Source: Brevundimonas variabilis
GTDB taxonomy: Bacteria; Pseudomonadota; Alphaproteobacteria; Caulobacterales; Caulobacteraceae
Assembly (NCBI RefSeq): GCF_014199945.1
Contig: NZ_JACHOR010000001.1
Coordinates: 62,001 to 126,000, forward strand
Reading direction: 5' to 3'
DNA length: 64,000 nt
Shown here: positions 1 through 9,705 of the stretch, piece by piece
Position numbering within the stretch: position 1 is the first letter of the stretch
Layout: each line of letters opens with the position of its first letter
Notes under the pieces: generated by a model
Databases searched by the model: none
What the model was told of the DNA's origin: nothing
The model's input: the letters and a program-made list of their open reading frames with translations, nothing else
Program-made: the position numbers and the translations under genes

Positions 1-252
1 AGCGAGAGAGCGGCTGACCGACTACACCGAAAGCAGGCGGCCTGTACTCTAAGGCAGATCGGACAGGGTCTGGTGTCGGGGCCGATGCCAGGTCGCAGTC
101 CGTCGCAGACCGGACGTCGCGGAAGCCGCCGAAAAGGTGTGTGCCGTCTCCCACCTTTCGCGACGAGCATATCCGCTCTCTTGCAGGCTGACGCGGCGCT
201 GGTGCGTCAAAGAACCTTCGACTAGCGTATGCAATCAAAAGGAGAACGCGTC

Positions 253-1005
253 ATGCCCCATGTCTCGGGACCTGCTCTGGCAGCGGCTTTCACACTGATC
301 GCATCAGCGGCGGTCGCGCAGACTGTGCCACCCACCCCGACAATCGTTGTGCTGGGTCAGGGGCGCGCCGAGCGATTGCCCGACGCCTTCTTCATAGCCG
401 GCCGCATTCGAGGCGATGGGCCAGATCAGATTGCTGCCCTTCGGGCGCTCGCCGAAACCCAGGGTTCGCTGAACCAGGCACTGACGCGGCTCGATGATCT
501 GACGGGAGCACGGCTTCGGACAGACTCCGTGTCGGTCGAACCGGTCTATTCCGGCAATTGCAGGGACGAAGGCTCAGATCGCGATAGTGAAGGCGACGGC
601 TGCAATATCAGCGGTTACGTCGCCAGCGTGCGGTTTCAGTTCAGGGGTGCGCCTGCCAACCTGGCCGGGAATGCCGTGTCTCTGGCCGCAGAGTTGGGGG
701 CTCGCGATGTGGCGACGTCGGGGGTCGACATCGAAGACCGCGCCGCGCTCAAGACGGAAGCGAACCGTCTGGCGTTTGCCGATGCCTCCGCTCAGGCCGA
801 GGCCCTTGCTGTAGCGAGCGGGCGGCGGATCGTGCGTATCCTTCGCGTCCAGGACGTCAACGCCCGCGGAACGGAATCTGAACTCGCCGTTGTCGATGAC
901 ATTGTCGTCACCGGATCACGTATTCGTCCAAGCGTCGCCATTTCAGTCGATCTGCCTCCGGTGGTTGTCGAGGCACGTCTCAATGTGGTGTTCGAGATCG
1001 AATGA
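253..1005 (+). CDS. Secreted SIMPL-domain (DUF541) protein
   Basis: The 250-residue product starts with a Sec-type signal peptide (residues 1-23, ending AAVAQ) and continues as a SIMPL/DUF541 fold, a periplasmic or outer-membrane-associated family of poorly known function. The ATG at 253 is preferred over the in-frame ATG at 229 because GGAG lies at 241-244, eight bases upstream, and because the signal peptide then begins at residue 1. A second SIMPL protein of the same length lies at 42465-43217. The mature protein has a cysteine pair around residues 97-116 in an Asp/Glu/Gly-rich insertion, possibly a disulphide. Nothing in the context defines a substrate; the gene stands alone upstream of rnhB. 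Confidence 0.8.
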   Translation: MPHVSGPALAAAFTLIASAAVAQTVPPTPTIVVLGQGRAERLPDAFFIAGRIRGDGPDQIAALRALAETQGSLNQALTRLDDLTGARLRTDSVSVEPVYSGNCRDEGSDRDSEGDGCNISGYVASVRFQFRGAPANLAGNAVSLAAELGARDVATSGVDIEDRAALKTEANRLAFADASAQAEALAVASGRRIVRILRVQDVNARGTESELAVVDDIVVTGSRIRPSVAISVDLPPVVVEARLNVVFEIE

Positions 1006-1239
1006 GCCAGACGGATTCTGGTTGAGCGGCGGGACCCGTTGAGGGCCTGCTTTTCGAACTCAACGCTGCGACCGATCTCGACGCGTTGCAGACGGCAACG
1101 GGCTTGGTCCGCAGGCGAAAGACAATGATCGCCCGAACCCGCAGAACGGCGGGGCCGATTTCATGCTCGGAACCGATCCAGACCTGACATTCCACACGTC
1201 CGCTTCCCGCCCTCGCCCGTCCAGGCTAGTCACTCCCGC

Positions 1240-1896
1240 ATGAAGTCCGCTCGTCCTTCGATTCCCAAGGCCTTCCCGACCCTCGCGCTCGAGACCCTGG
1301 CCGCAGAGGCCTGCGGCGGGCAGCCGGTCTGTGGCGTGGACGAGGCCGGGCGCGGACCTTGGGCGGGTCCCGTGTCGGCGGCGGCGGTGATCCTGGATCC
1401 CGCCCGGCTGCCGCCCGGCATCGATGACTCCAAGGCCCTCAGCGCCGCCGCCCGCGAGCGGCTGGAGGCCGAGATCAAGATCCATGCGGTGGCCTGGGCC
1501 GTCGGGTTCGCCTCGGTCGAGGAGATCGACGATCTCAACATCCTTCATGCCACGGGGCTGGCCATGTGCCGGGCGATCGAGGGGCTGGCGGTGACCCCGG
1601 CCGTGGCCCTGGTGGACGGCAACTACCGCTTCAAACTGCCATGCGAGGTGACCACCGTGGTGGGGGGCGACGGTCTGTCGCTGTCGATCGCTGCGGCCTC
1701 GATCCTGGCCAAGACCGCCCGCGACCGGCGGATGGTGGCCCTGGACGCCGAGCATCCAGGGTACGGCTTTGCCGGCCACAAGGGCTATCATGCCCCCAGC
1801 CATGTGGCCGGCCTGGCTCGCCTTGGACCCTGTGCTGCCCACCGCCGCAGCTGGGCCCCGATCCGTGCGCTTCTGGAGGGGGCCGACAACGGTTGA
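1240..1896 (+). CDS. rnhB: Ribonuclease HII
   Basis: RNase HII cuts RNA in RNA-DNA hybrids, including single ribonucleotides misincorporated into DNA. The 218-residue protein has the family signature DEAGRGP at residues 34-40 and the expected four acidic metal ligands: D34, E35, D126 (in VDGNYR) and D144 (in GGDG, just before the conserved [10 protein letters not shown] stretch). The N-terminal extension of about 30 residues before the signature is common in alphaproteobacteria. The next gene, map, begins 55 bases downstream on the same strand, so the two may be co-transcribed. The identification is secure. Confidence 0.96.
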   Translation: MKSARPSIPKAFPTLALETLAAEACGGQPVCGVDEAGRGPWAGPVSAAAVILDPARLPPGIDDSKALSAAARERLEAEIKIHAVAWAVGFASVEEIDDLNILHATGLAMCRAIEGLAVTPAVALVDGNYRFKLPCEVTTVVGGDGLSLSIAAASILAKTARDRRMVALDAEHPGYGFAGHKGYHAPSHVAGLARLGPCAAHRRSWAPIRALLEGADNG

Positions 1897-1951
1897 GTTT
1901 TCGTGCTAGACTCGCCATCTGCCAGTCCTCCCCGTCGTCGAGCCGCCCTGT

Positions 1952-2770
1952 ATGTACGAGACCCCCGAGCTGGATACCGAGACCTTCACCCGGTCCAGCG
2001 CCATTCGCATCTATCAGTCCGAAGCCTTCGAAGGCATGCGCGCTGCGGGCCGGCTGGTCGCCGATGCGCTGGACATGATCGCCCCGCATGTGGTGCCCGG
2101 CATCACGACCCAGGAGATCGACGACCGCATCCGGGACTTCACGACCGAGCGCGGCGGGCTGCCTGCCTGCCTGGGTTACAAGGGCTATATGAAGACCGTC
2201 TGCACCTCGATCAATCACGTGGTCTGCCACGGGATTCCGGGCGATCGGGTGCTGAAGGACGGCGACATCGTCAACATCGATCACACGGTCATCGTCGACG
2301 GCTGGCATGGCGACTCCAGCCGCATGTATGCGGTCGGCGAGATCAATGCCCGGTCCCGCAAGCTGATCGATGTCACCTATGAGTCGCTGGCGCTCGGTCT
2401 GGCCCAGGTGAAGCCCGGCAACACGTTCGGCGACATCGGCTTTGCCATCCAGCGCCACGTCGAGGCCGCCCGGATGAGCGTCGTGCGCGACTTCTGCGGC
2501 CACGGCATCGGCCGGCTGTTCCACGACAGCCCCAATGTCCTGCACTACGGCCGCAAGGGCGAAGGTGCGGTGCTGAAGCCCGGAATGTTCTTCACGATCG
2601 AACCGATGGTCAACATCGGCAAGCCGCATGTGAAGGTCCTTTCCGACGGCTGGACCGCCGTGACCCGCGACAAGTCCCTGTCGGCCCAGTGCGAGCACAC
2701 CGTCGGCGTGACCGAGGACGGGGTGGAAATCTTCACCGCCAGCCCGGCCGGCCTGTTCCGCCCGAACTGA
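1952..2770 (+). CDS. map: Type I methionine aminopeptidase
   Basis: This enzyme removes the initiator methionine from nascent proteins in the cytoplasm. All five metal ligands of the family are visible: D110 and D121 (NID...HGD), H184 (CGHGIG), E217 (TIEP) and E248 (CEHT); the substrate-contacting H93 lies in VCHGIP. At 272 residues it has the normal type I length, with a short N-terminal extension and no zinc-finger domain. One small oddity is His at 111, where the family usually has Val after the first metal-binding Asp. It lies between rnhB and a small secreted protein, all on the plus strand. Confidence 0.96.
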   Translation: MYETPELDTETFTRSSAIRIYQSEAFEGMRAAGRLVADALDMIAPHVVPGITTQEIDDRIRDFTTERGGLPACLGYKGYMKTVCTSINHVVCHGIPGDRVLKDGDIVNIDHTVIVDGWHGDSSRMYAVGEINARSRKLIDVTYESLALGLAQVKPGNTFGDIGFAIQRHVEAARMSVVRDFCGHGIGRLFHDSPNVLHYGRKGEGAVLKPGMFFTIEPMVNIGKPHVKVLSDGWTAVTRDKSLSAQCEHTVGVTEDGVEIFTASPAGLFRPN

Positions 2771-2777
2771 TCCACCC

Positions 2778-3209
2778 ATGATCGCCGCAGCGGCCCTGGC
2801 TCTTGCTCTGACCGCAAGCCCAGACCCGGCTTTCGTCCTGACCGGCGCGGGACGCTATGCCGTGTTGGCCGATGTGGCCTCGATCGCGCGTCAGGGAGAC
2901 ACCGTCCGGATGCGGGCCTTCCAGGCCGTCGAACCGGACTTTTCCGCCGGCGGCGAGGCCTACTGGGGTGGGTGGTCCTGGTGGGCGTTCGACTGCAGCA
3001 CGCGGATGGCGGACCGGCTCGATTTCGCCTCGGTCCGCGAGGGCGGGCGAGAGGGCCCCTCGACCCCCGACCGCTCGCCCGCCTATCCCGCCGCGCCCGG
3101 CGGCGATGCGGCGGAACTGCTGGCCGTCGCCTGTTCCCCGCCCGTCACGATCGACGCCACGACGCTGGAGGACGCGGTCAGGCTTGGACGTGCGGCGCTG
3201 GCGCAATAG
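2778..3209 (+). CDS. Small secreted hypothetical protein
   Basis: The 143-residue product begins seven bases after the map stop codon and opens with a short hydrophobic segment (residues 1-14) that looks like a signal peptide. The mature part contains a Trp-rich patch followed by FDC (about residue 73) and a second Cys at about residue 122, a spacing loosely like surface-adhesin-E-type small domains; that assignment is only suggestive. No function is recognised. Its 3' end overlaps the 3' end of the convergent channel gene by 32 bases. No clear ribosome-binding site precedes the ATG, so translation is probably coupled to map. Confidence 0.6.
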   Translation: MIAAAALALALTASPDPAFVLTGAGRYAVLADVASIARQGDTVRMRAFQAVEPDFSAGGEAYWGGWSWWAFDCSTRMADRLDFASVREGGREGPSTPDRSPAYPAAPGGDAAELLAVACSPPVTIDATTLEDAVRLGRAALAQ

Positions 3210-4305
3210 GCTGGGCATTGCGATCGGTCGCATACCGGTCGCGTGGCAAGGCCTCCGGACACTGGTCCCGCATGAAGGCCAGCATCTTCTCGCGGATCTC
3301 GCAACGCAGGTCGAAGGCCACCGGTGCCGACCGGGCACTGGCCAGGCACCGGACCTGGGCGACGCGGTCGGTGATGTCGGTGACCTGCAGATTGACCACA
3401 TCCCCGTCCCACAGGGCCGAGGCGCGGCAGATCCGCTCCAGTTCGTCCCGCAACCGGTCCATCGGTGCGGCGTAGTCGACATACAGCATGGACGTGCCGA
3501 TCAGGCGGCTGGTCTCGCGGGTCCAGTTCTGGAACGGCTTGGTGATGAAATAGGTCAGCGGCAGCACCATCCGCCGCCAATCCCACAGCTTGACCACCAC
3601 ATAGGTCGAGGTGATTTCCTCGATCGTGCCCCATTCGCCCTCGACAATGACGGCATCGTCCAGACGGATCGGCTGGGCGGTCGCGATCTGGATGCCCGCC
3701 ACCATATTGGTCAGGAAGGGCTGCAGGGCCAAGCCGGCGACGATGCCCACCACGCCAGCCGAGGCCAGCAGCGACAGGCCCCACTGCCGCACGGCGCCGA
3801 TCGTCATGAGCGCCAGCCCCAGGGTCACGACCCCGATCAGCAGGGTCGCCACCCGCTGCAGGATCCGCGCCTGGGTCACATGTTTGCGGGCCAGCAGATT
3901 GTCTTCGGCTGCCATGTTGAACCGGCGCAGATAGACCACGGCCCACATCTCGACCGCGCCATTGATGATCCAGCCGATGGTCAGGATGAAGCCGACCAGC
4001 AGGGCCTGGCGGATGACCAGCGACGGCTCGGGAGCCAGGGGCGAGACGGTCACGGCCAGGGCCATGGCAATGATCATGACCGCGATGCGAAGCTTCAGCC
4101 GTGCCCGGGCGACAACGCCCCGCCAGAAGACGTCCTTCTTGCGCACCGCGATCTTCAGCAGGCTGAAGACGATCTGGTTGGCGGCCCAGCCCACGAAGAC
4201 GAACCCTGCGACGATGACCGTGATGACCACCCATTCAGGCAGCCACTGGAACTCGCGCCAGATGCGGTAGATCTCTCGGGTCAGGTCGGTGACAAAGCTT
4301 GGCAT
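3178..4305 (-). CDS. MscS-family mechanosensitive channel
   Basis: The 375-residue inner-membrane protein has several hydrophobic segments in its N-terminal half, followed by the Gly/Ala-rich pore helix typical of MscS (LLASAGVVGIVAGLALQPFL, roughly residues 179-198) and a soluble beta-domain with the family-like stretch VEGEWGTIEEI. Such channels open under membrane tension and release solutes during hypo-osmotic shock. The tail (residues about 330-375) is short and polar. It is convergent with the preceding small gene, overlapping it by 32 bases, and divergent from mraZ, so its promoter should lie within 4306-4480. Confidence 0.88.
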   Translation of the reverse strand: MPSFVTDLTREIYRIWREFQWLPEWVVITVIVAGFVFVGWAANQIVFSLLKIAVRKKDVFWRGVVARARLKLRIAVMIIAMALAVTVSPLAPEPSLVIRQALLVGFILTIGWIINGAVEMWAVVYLRRFNMAAEDNLLARKHVTQARILQRVATLLIGVVTLGLALMTIGAVRQWGLSLLASAGVVGIVAGLALQPFLTNMVAGIQIATAQPIRLDDAVIVEGEWGTIEEITSTYVVVKLWDWRRMVLPLTYFITKPFQNWTRETSRLIGTSMLYVDYAAPMDRLRDELERICRASALWDGDVVNLQVTDITDRVAQVRCLASARSAPVAFDLRCEIREKMLAFMRDQCPEALPRDRYATDRNAQPIAPAPHVQA

Positions 4306-4439
4306 GACCGGTGCTAACGCGCAGGTCGCCGCATGGCTTCAATGCAGGCGGCTCACCAACCCCTTCGGGCCTTAACCCCTGAGGCCGAAACGTGACCCCC
4401 AAGCAGTCCACAGCCTGTTAATACTTGCAGTGTTCCGTG

Positions 4440-4508
4440 TATGTTCTCATCAACACTGGTGATTTGCCACGACGATTGACAAGACTTGGTTAAAAAGCGG
4501 CAACAGTT
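4440..4508 (+). promoter_or_regulatory. Putative dcw operon promoter
   Basis: The 313-base gap between the channel gene and mraZ must hold the promoter of the cell-wall cluster. A consensus-like -35 (TTGACA) lies at 4476-4481, just upstream of the MraZ boxes, but no good -10 is visible at 16-18 bases' spacing (the sequence there is GC-rich), so the exact element is uncertain. The surrounding 4420-4500 segment is clearly richer in A and T than the flanking genes. Confidence 0.4.
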
Positions 4509-4542
4509 CCCATTGAGACCCACTCAATCCCATGCTATCCCA
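4509..4542 (-). promoter_or_regulatory. Four MraZ boxes (TGGG repeats, 10-bp period)
   Basis: The tetramer CCCA (TGGG on the minus strand) occurs at 4509-4512, 4519-4522, 4529-4532 and 4539-4542, exactly ten bases apart. MraZ is known to bind direct TGGG repeats with about one helical turn spacing upstream of its own gene and to repress the dcw operon. The array sits just downstream of the TTGACA at 4476, where bound protein would block transcription start or early elongation. The spacer hexamers between the boxes differ from each other, so the periodicity is not a simple tandem duplication. Confidence 0.8.
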
Positions 4543-4618
4543 CGACATCGAAACCGGGCGTACGCGGCGGGGGCCCTACCGGAGGCCGTAAAAGTCAGGG
4601 AGCGGGCCGAAGGGCTCG

Positions 4619-5098
4619 ATGGGATCAGGCGTGTTTCTCTCGACCTACGAGAAACAGTTGGACGGCAAGCGCCGTCTCCTGATCCCTCAGGAATTCCGCA
4701 CGGCCGAAAACGGCGCCGAGCATGGCGTATTCTGCTTTCCATCGATCGAGGCGGACTGCCTGGAGGCAGGCGGCGACGCCCTTTTCGCCGAATACCGCGC
4801 CGTCATCGAAAGCCTGCCCTTCGGCGATCCCTACCGCTCTGCCCTGGAAGCCTCGATCTTCGGCGAGCAGAAGCCCCTCGCCTATGACAGCGGCGGCCGG
4901 ATCACCCTGCCCGAACACCTGTGCGAGGAAGTCGAGCTGGCCGACACCGTCGTCATCTATGGCGTCGGCGAACGGTTCCAGATCTGGAACAAGGCCAAAT
5001 GGTCGGCCCACCGCGCCGAACAGCGCCGCGTCGCCCGCGACGGTCTGGCCAAGTTCGGAGAGATGCGCCGCGCCGCAGCGTCGGGAGGGGCCGCATGA
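4619..5098 (+). CDS. mraZ: Transcriptional regulator MraZ
   Basis: MraZ is the DNA-binding autorepressor that opens most dcw clusters. The 159-residue protein has the two expected SpoVT/AbrB-like halves: the first begins at [20 protein letters not shown] and the second at about residue 85 ([14 protein letters not shown]). The C-terminal tail is rich in Arg and Ala. The predicted operator, four TGGG repeats, lies 77 bases upstream of the start. A GAAGGG stretch precedes the ATG at close spacing, and a better AGGGAG lies slightly further away. The stop overlaps the rsmH start as ATGA. Confidence 0.95.
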   Translation: MGSGVFLSTYEKQLDGKRRLLIPQEFRTAENGAEHGVFCFPSIEADCLEAGGDALFAEYRAVIESLPFGDPYRSALEASIFGEQKPLAYDSGGRITLPEHLCEEVELADTVVIYGVGERFQIWNKAKWSAHRAEQRRVARDGLAKFGEMRRAAASGGAA

Positions 5099-6048
5099 CC
5101 TCGCCCCACGCTCCTGTCCTGCTGGCCGAGGTGATCGAGGCCCTGTCGCCCGGCCCCGGCGACGTGATCATCGACGCGACCTTCGGTGCCGGCGGATACA
5201 GCCGCGCCATCCTTGAGACGGGTGCCAGCGTCATCGCCCTGGACCGCGACCCGACGGTCCAGCCCCATGCCGACGCCCTGGCCGCCGAGTATCCCGACCG
5301 CTTCCGGCTGGTTCACGCCGCCTTTTCCGACCTGTCGCAGGTCTTTGCCGCCAATGAGCATTCGGCCCTGCACGGCGTCGTCTTCGATATCGGCGTATCG
5401 TCCATGCAGCTGGACCAGGCCGAGCGCGGCTTCTCCTTCATGCGCGACGGACCGCTGGACATGCGGATGTCGGGCGAGGGCGACAGTGCTGCCGACATCG
5501 TCAACACCTGGGATCACGGCCCGCTGGCCCACATCCTGAAACAGTATGGCGACGAGCGGCAGTCCGGCCGGATTGCGACCGCCATCCTGCGTCGCCGGAT
5601 CGAAACACCCTTTACCCGCACCCTCGACCTCGCCGCCGTGGTCGAGAAGGCGCTGGGCGGCCGGCGGGGCGAGAAGGTTCATCCCGCAACCCGGACCTTC
5701 CAAGCCCTGCGGATCGCGGTCAATGACGAGCTGGGCGAGCTGCAGTCCGGACTGGCCGCCGCCGAGGCCACCCTGTCGCCCGGCGGACGTCTGGTCGTCG
5801 TGACCTTCCACTCGCTGGAGGACCGGATCGTCAAGGCCTTCCTGACCGAGCGGACCGGCAATACGCCGGCGGGTTCGCGCCACGCCCCCCTCGCCATTGA
5901 CAGCCGCAAGCCCAGCTTCGACCTGGTGTTCAAGGGCGCGCGAGAGGCCGGCGAGGCCGAGCTGGCGGTCAATCCCCGGTCGCGCTCGGCCAAGCTGCGT
6001 GCCGCCGTTCGCACCGAGGCCCCGGCCTGGGGGAGGATCGCGGCATGA
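5095..6048 (+). CDS. rsmH: 16S rRNA m4C1402 methyltransferase RsmH (MraW)
   Basis: RsmH methylates N4 of C1402 in 16S rRNA near the ribosomal P site. The 317-residue protein starts HAPVLLAEV and has the SAM-binding stretch [10 protein letters not shown] near residue 25, the family block [20 protein letters not shown], and a C-terminal [12 protein letters not shown] followed by [10 protein letters not shown]. The start at 5095 overlaps the mraZ stop (ATGA). The open frame continues upstream to 4921, but that part lies inside mraZ and does not resemble the family. The stop likewise overlaps ftsL, so translation is probably coupled along the operon. Confidence 0.95.
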   Translation: MTSPHAPVLLAEVIEALSPGPGDVIIDATFGAGGYSRAILETGASVIALDRDPTVQPHADALAAEYPDRFRLVHAAFSDLSQVFAANEHSALHGVVFDIGVSSMQLDQAERGFSFMRDGPLDMRMSGEGDSAADIVNTWDHGPLAHILKQYGDERQSGRIATAILRRRIETPFTRTLDLAAVVEKALGGRRGEKVHPATRTFQALRIAVNDELGELQSGLAAAEATLSPGGRLVVVTFHSLEDRIVKAFLTERTGNTPAGSRHAPLAIDSRKPSFDLVFKGAREAGEAELAVNPRSRSAKLRAAVRTEAPAWGRIAA

Positions 6049-6470
6049 ATGCCCCCGTGGTCGTCAAACGCCTGTTTGACTGGAAGGTCCGCGGCTTCCG
6101 CTGGGTCGAGATCATCGGCGTCGTCATGGTCGCGGCCATGGTCTTCTCCGTCTATGTCGCCAAGGCTGGTGCCGCCCGCGAAAGCGCCCGGATCGGTGAG
6201 CTGGAGCGCCAGATCGCCGACAACCGCCAGCGCGTCCGCCTGCTGCGCGCCGAGTCCACACGCCTGGAACAACCCGGCCGTCTGGAGGCCCTGTCACGCG
6301 CCGCCGGCCTGGCCCCAGTCGATGTCGAGCGTCAGGCCGAGGCCGGTGCGCTGAACGGACTCAAGGCCGTGGATGCGCCGACCGAGGTGACGCCACGCGC
6401 CGTCTATGTCGCGCCGGCTCCGGTCGAGGACGAGCCGCCTGCCCTTCCGAACATGGAGGTCGCGCAATGA
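6045..6470 (+). CDS. ftsL: Cell division protein FtsL
   Basis: FtsL is a small bitopic division protein that joins FtsB and FtsQ to activate septal wall synthesis. The 141-residue product has a cytoplasmic N-terminus of about 20 residues, one membrane helix (about 21-41), a periplasmic leucine-zipper-like coiled coil (about 44-80), and a Pro/Ala-rich tail that is longer than in enterobacteria, as is usual in Caulobacterales. FtsL sequences diverge strongly, so the call rests on topology and on position between rsmH and ftsI, with four-base overlaps on both sides. Confidence 0.9.
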   Translation: MNAPVVVKRLFDWKVRGFRWVEIIGVVMVAAMVFSVYVAKAGAARESARIGELERQIADNRQRVRLLRAESTRLEQPGRLEALSRAAGLAPVDVERQAEAGALNGLKAVDAPTEVTPRAVYVAPAPVEDEPPALPNMEVAQ

Positions 6471-8242
6471 GCGTGCACGATCACCGCATGTATCGCCCGG
6501 CTCCGGGCTCGGGACGGGCTCCCCTGACCTCGACCGTCTCGCCCTGGCTGCGCTGGCTGACCGAGGCCGTCTGGTTCGTCGAACACGCCTTCGAGCGCGC
6601 CCGGACCGAAGGCAAGGCCGAGGAAGACACTCGCGTCCGCATCTTCGTCATCATGGCGGTCTTCTCCGGCGTGTTTGTCTGCCTTGCGCTCGGGGCGGCC
6701 TATGCAGCGCTGTTCGCCGATCATGGCCGGTTCCGCGGCGGCAGCACGGTCCATGCACTGGAGCGGGCCGATCTCGTCGATCGCAATGGCCTTCTGCTGG
6801 CGACCAATATCACCCACTACGGCCTCTATATCGATCCGAACGAGGTCTGGGATCGCGACGCCGCCTTCCGCCAGATCAAGTCGGTCCTGCCGTCGATCTC
6901 CGAGAAGCGGCTGCGGCGCGTTCTCGACGGTGACCGCCGACTGATCGCCCAGCCCGGCCTGACGCCGGCCGAGAAGGCTGCCGTGCACGGCCTGGCGCTT
7001 GGCGGCATCTCGTTTGAGCCCGAGGACCGCCGCGTCTATCCGCTGAACGGCTCGGCGGTTCACCTGATCGGCACGGCAGACACCGGCGGACAGGGCGTGT
7101 CCGGCACCGAACTGGCCTTCAACGACGAGATCCGTGCCGCCGGCCAGGCGGGCGAGGATTTCCAGATTTCGATCGACCTGCGCGTGCAGGGCGTGCTGGA
7201 AAACGAGCTTGCTGCCGCCGCCATGGAGAATGGCTCGAAAGGCGCGGTCGGGATCATCACCGACGTCCAGACGGGCGAGATCCTGGGGATGGCCAGCTAT
7301 CCGAGCTATGACCCCAACCGACGCGGCGGGGTTCCGGACGGAGCCACCCTGAACCGCGCGACCTCGGCCCACTACGAGATGGGGTCGGTGTTCAAGACTT
7401 TCACCGTTGCCGCCGGGATCGACACCGGCCGGGCCGACATGGCCACCGTCTTCGACGCCAGTGTTCCCTTCATGATCGGCAATCGCCGCATCACCGACTT
7501 CCATGCCCAGAACCGCGCCATGACGCTGGAGGAGGTCTATCTGCACTCGTCCAACATCGGCACCTCGCGACTGGCGGTCGAGATGGGCGGCGATGTGATG
7601 CGCGACTATTTCAAGCGCATGGGCCTGCTGGACGCCGCCCCGATCGAGCTCAAGGAATCCGCCAAACCCATCGTCCCGCGCGAGTGGAGCGACACCACCC
7701 TGGCCTCGCTGTCGTTCGGCTACGGCATCTCGATCACCCCGGTGCAGATGGCCGCCGCCATGGGGGCCCTGACCAATGGCGGACGCTACATCCCGCTCAG
7801 CCTGCGCAAGGGCGGTGCCCCCCGCACGACCGAGCCGCGTCGCGTGGTCTCGGAACAGACATCGCTGACCCTTCTGGACCTGATGCGTCGCAACGTCGTG
7901 CGCGGCTCCGGCACCCGGGCGGATGCTCCCGGCCTGCGCGTCGGCGGCAAGACCGGATCGGCCAACAAGCTCGTCGGCGGCCGCTACAGCCCGGCCGCGG
8001 CGCTGGGCACCTTCGCTGCGGTCTTCCCGGCGGATGGTCCGGTGACGGCGCGCCGCTATTCCATCCTGATCCTGATGGACGAGCCGCAGACCTATCCCAA
8101 GACCGGCGGGTTCGTCTCGGCGCCTGCCGTCGGCCGCATCGCCGACCGTATCGCTCCCTTCCTGAACATCCCGCGCCGGGCCGATCGCTGGGCCACGGCG
8201 ACGGGTGAGAAGATCCCGCAACCGGACGAGGTTGTGGAATGA
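6467..8242 (+). CDS. ftsI: Septal penicillin-binding protein FtsI (PBP3)
   Basis: FtsI is the transpeptidase that cross-links peptidoglycan at the division septum. The 591-residue class B PBP has a cytoplasmic N-terminus of about 60 residues, one membrane anchor (about 62-84), a dimerisation domain, and a transpeptidase domain with all three catalytic motifs: S307-V-F-K310 (SxxK), S361-S-N363 (SxN) and K495-T-G497 (KTG). These are the residues acylated by, or contacting, beta-lactams. It overlaps ftsL and murE by ATGA junctions and works with the SEDS glycosyltransferase encoded by ftsW further down the operon. Confidence 0.96.
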   Translation: MSVHDHRMYRPAPGSGRAPLTSTVSPWLRWLTEAVWFVEHAFERARTEGKAEEDTRVRIFVIMAVFSGVFVCLALGAAYAALFADHGRFRGGSTVHALERADLVDRNGLLLATNITHYGLYIDPNEVWDRDAAFRQIKSVLPSISEKRLRRVLDGDRRLIAQPGLTPAEKAAVHGLALGGISFEPEDRRVYPLNGSAVHLIGTADTGGQGVSGTELAFNDEIRAAGQAGEDFQISIDLRVQGVLENELAAAAMENGSKGAVGIITDVQTGEILGMASYPSYDPNRRGGVPDGATLNRATSAHYEMGSVFKTFTVAAGIDTGRADMATVFDASVPFMIGNRRITDFHAQNRAMTLEEVYLHSSNIGTSRLAVEMGGDVMRDYFKRMGLLDAAPIELKESAKPIVPREWSDTTLASLSFGYGISITPVQMAAAMGALTNGGRYIPLSLRKGGAPRTTEPRRVVSEQTSLTLLDLMRRNVVRGSGTRADAPGLRVGGKTGSANKLVGGRYSPAAALGTFAAVFPADGPVTARRYSILILMDEPQTYPKTGGFVSAPAVGRIADRIAPFLNIPRRADRWATATGEKIPQPDEVVE

Positions 8243-9705
8243 GCGTGGTCCGTCTGTCCGACCTCCTGCGCCGCGACGTCCCCTCCGACCCCGTCATCAC
8301 CGGCGTCACGGCCGACAGCCGCCGCGTCGCCCCGGGATCCTTGTTCGTGGCCCTGCCCGGCACGGCTGCGGATGGACGCGCCTTCATCTCCCAGGCCCTG
8401 GCGATGGGCGCGGCCGCCGTCCTGGCCCCGGCCGACACGCCCGACGGCGCCGCACCCGTGCTGGTCACCTCCGGCGATGTCCGTCGCGCCTATGCCCTGG
8501 CCGCCCGGACCTTCTACGGCACCCAGCCCAAGACCTGCGTCGCCGTCACCGGCACCAATGGCAAGACGTCCGTCGCTGCCTTCTGTCGCCAGATCTGGGC
8601 GACGCTGGGCCATCATTCCGCGAGCATGGGAACGCTGGGCGTGGTCGCCCAGCGCAGGACGCCATCGGGTAACCTTAACGAGGCCCTGACTCCTCCCGGC
8701 CTGACCAGCCCCGATGCCGGCGATGCGGCGCGTCTGCTGACCGATCTGGCCGTCCGCGGCGTCTCCCACCTGGCTCTGGAAGCCTCGTCGCACGGGATCG
8801 ACCAGCGCCGGCTGGACGGGGTCACGCTGAAGGCTGCCGCCTTCACCAACCTCAGCCAGGACCACCTGGATTATCACGGCAGCATGGATGCCTATCGCGC
8901 GGCCAAGCTGCGCCTGTTCGAGACCCTGCTGCCGCGCGGTCGGACAGCCGTCCTGAATGCCGACTCCGACGCCTATTCCAGCTTCGCCGCCGCCAGCATC
9001 ATGTCCGGCCTGTCGATCCTGGGTGTCGGCGAGCGCGGTCGCGATCTCAGCCTGATCGGGCGGGTCGCGACGCCCGAGGGGCAGCGGCTGACGATCGATG
9101 CGCGCGGCACCCAGCACGAGATCCTGCTGCCCCTCGCCGGAGCCTTCCAGGCCTCCAATGCCCTTGTCGCCGCCGGCCTTTGCATCGCCGGTGGCGAGAG
9201 CCCCGACCGGGTGCTGGCGGCCCTTGAGCGGATCGAGGGGGCCCAGGGCCGGCTGCAGCGGATCGCCGGGTCCCGTCGTGGCGAGGTCTATGTCGACTAT
9301 GCCCACACCCCCGATGGTCTGGAGACGGTCCTGTCGGCGCTGCGGCCCCACGCGACGGGCCGCCTGATCGTGGTCTTCGGCGCGGGTGGCGACCGCGACC
9401 GGGGCAAGCGGCCCCTGATGGGCGAGATCGCCGGCCGACTGGCCGACGTCGCCATCGTCACCGACGACAATCCCCGCTCCGAGGACGCCGCCGCCATTCG
9501 CGCCCAGGTTCGCCAGGGGGTGCCGACGGCGCTCGACATCGGCGACCGCCGCGCCGCCATCCATCACGCCATCCGCCAGATGCGCGACGGAGATGTGGTC
9601 GTCATCGCCGGAAAAGGGCATGAACAGGGCCAGATCGTCGGAGGAATCACGCATCCCTTCGATGACGCCACCATCGCCACCGAGGCCCTGCGTATCGATG
9701 CCTGA
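8239..9705 (+). CDS. murE: UDP-MurNAc-tripeptide synthetase MurE
   Basis: MurE adds the third residue of the peptidoglycan stem to UDP-MurNAc-L-Ala-D-Glu. The 488-residue protein has the Mur-ligase ATP loop GTNGKT at residues 105-110 and the D410-N-P-R413 motif that in this family marks the meso-diaminopimelate-specific enzymes, as expected of a Gram-negative wall. N-terminal, central and C-terminal ligase domains are all present. It overlaps ftsI by four bases and murF by eight. Confidence 0.95.
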   Translation: MSVVRLSDLLRRDVPSDPVITGVTADSRRVAPGSLFVALPGTAADGRAFISQALAMGAAAVLAPADTPDGAAPVLVTSGDVRRAYALAARTFYGTQPKTCVAVTGTNGKTSVAAFCRQIWATLGHHSASMGTLGVVAQRRTPSGNLNEALTPPGLTSPDAGDAARLLTDLAVRGVSHLALEASSHGIDQRRLDGVTLKAAAFTNLSQDHLDYHGSMDAYRAAKLRLFETLLPRGRTAVLNADSDAYSSFAAASIMSGLSILGVGERGRDLSLIGRVATPEGQRLTIDARGTQHEILLPLAGAFQASNALVAAGLCIAGGESPDRVLAALERIEGAQGRLQRIAGSRRGEVYVDYAHTPDGLETVLSALRPHATGRLIVVFGAGGDRDRGKRPLMGEIAGRLADVAIVTDDNPRSEDAAAIRAQVRQGVPTALDIGDRRAAIHHAIRQMRDGDVVVIAGKGHEQGQIVGGITHPFDDATIATEALRIDA

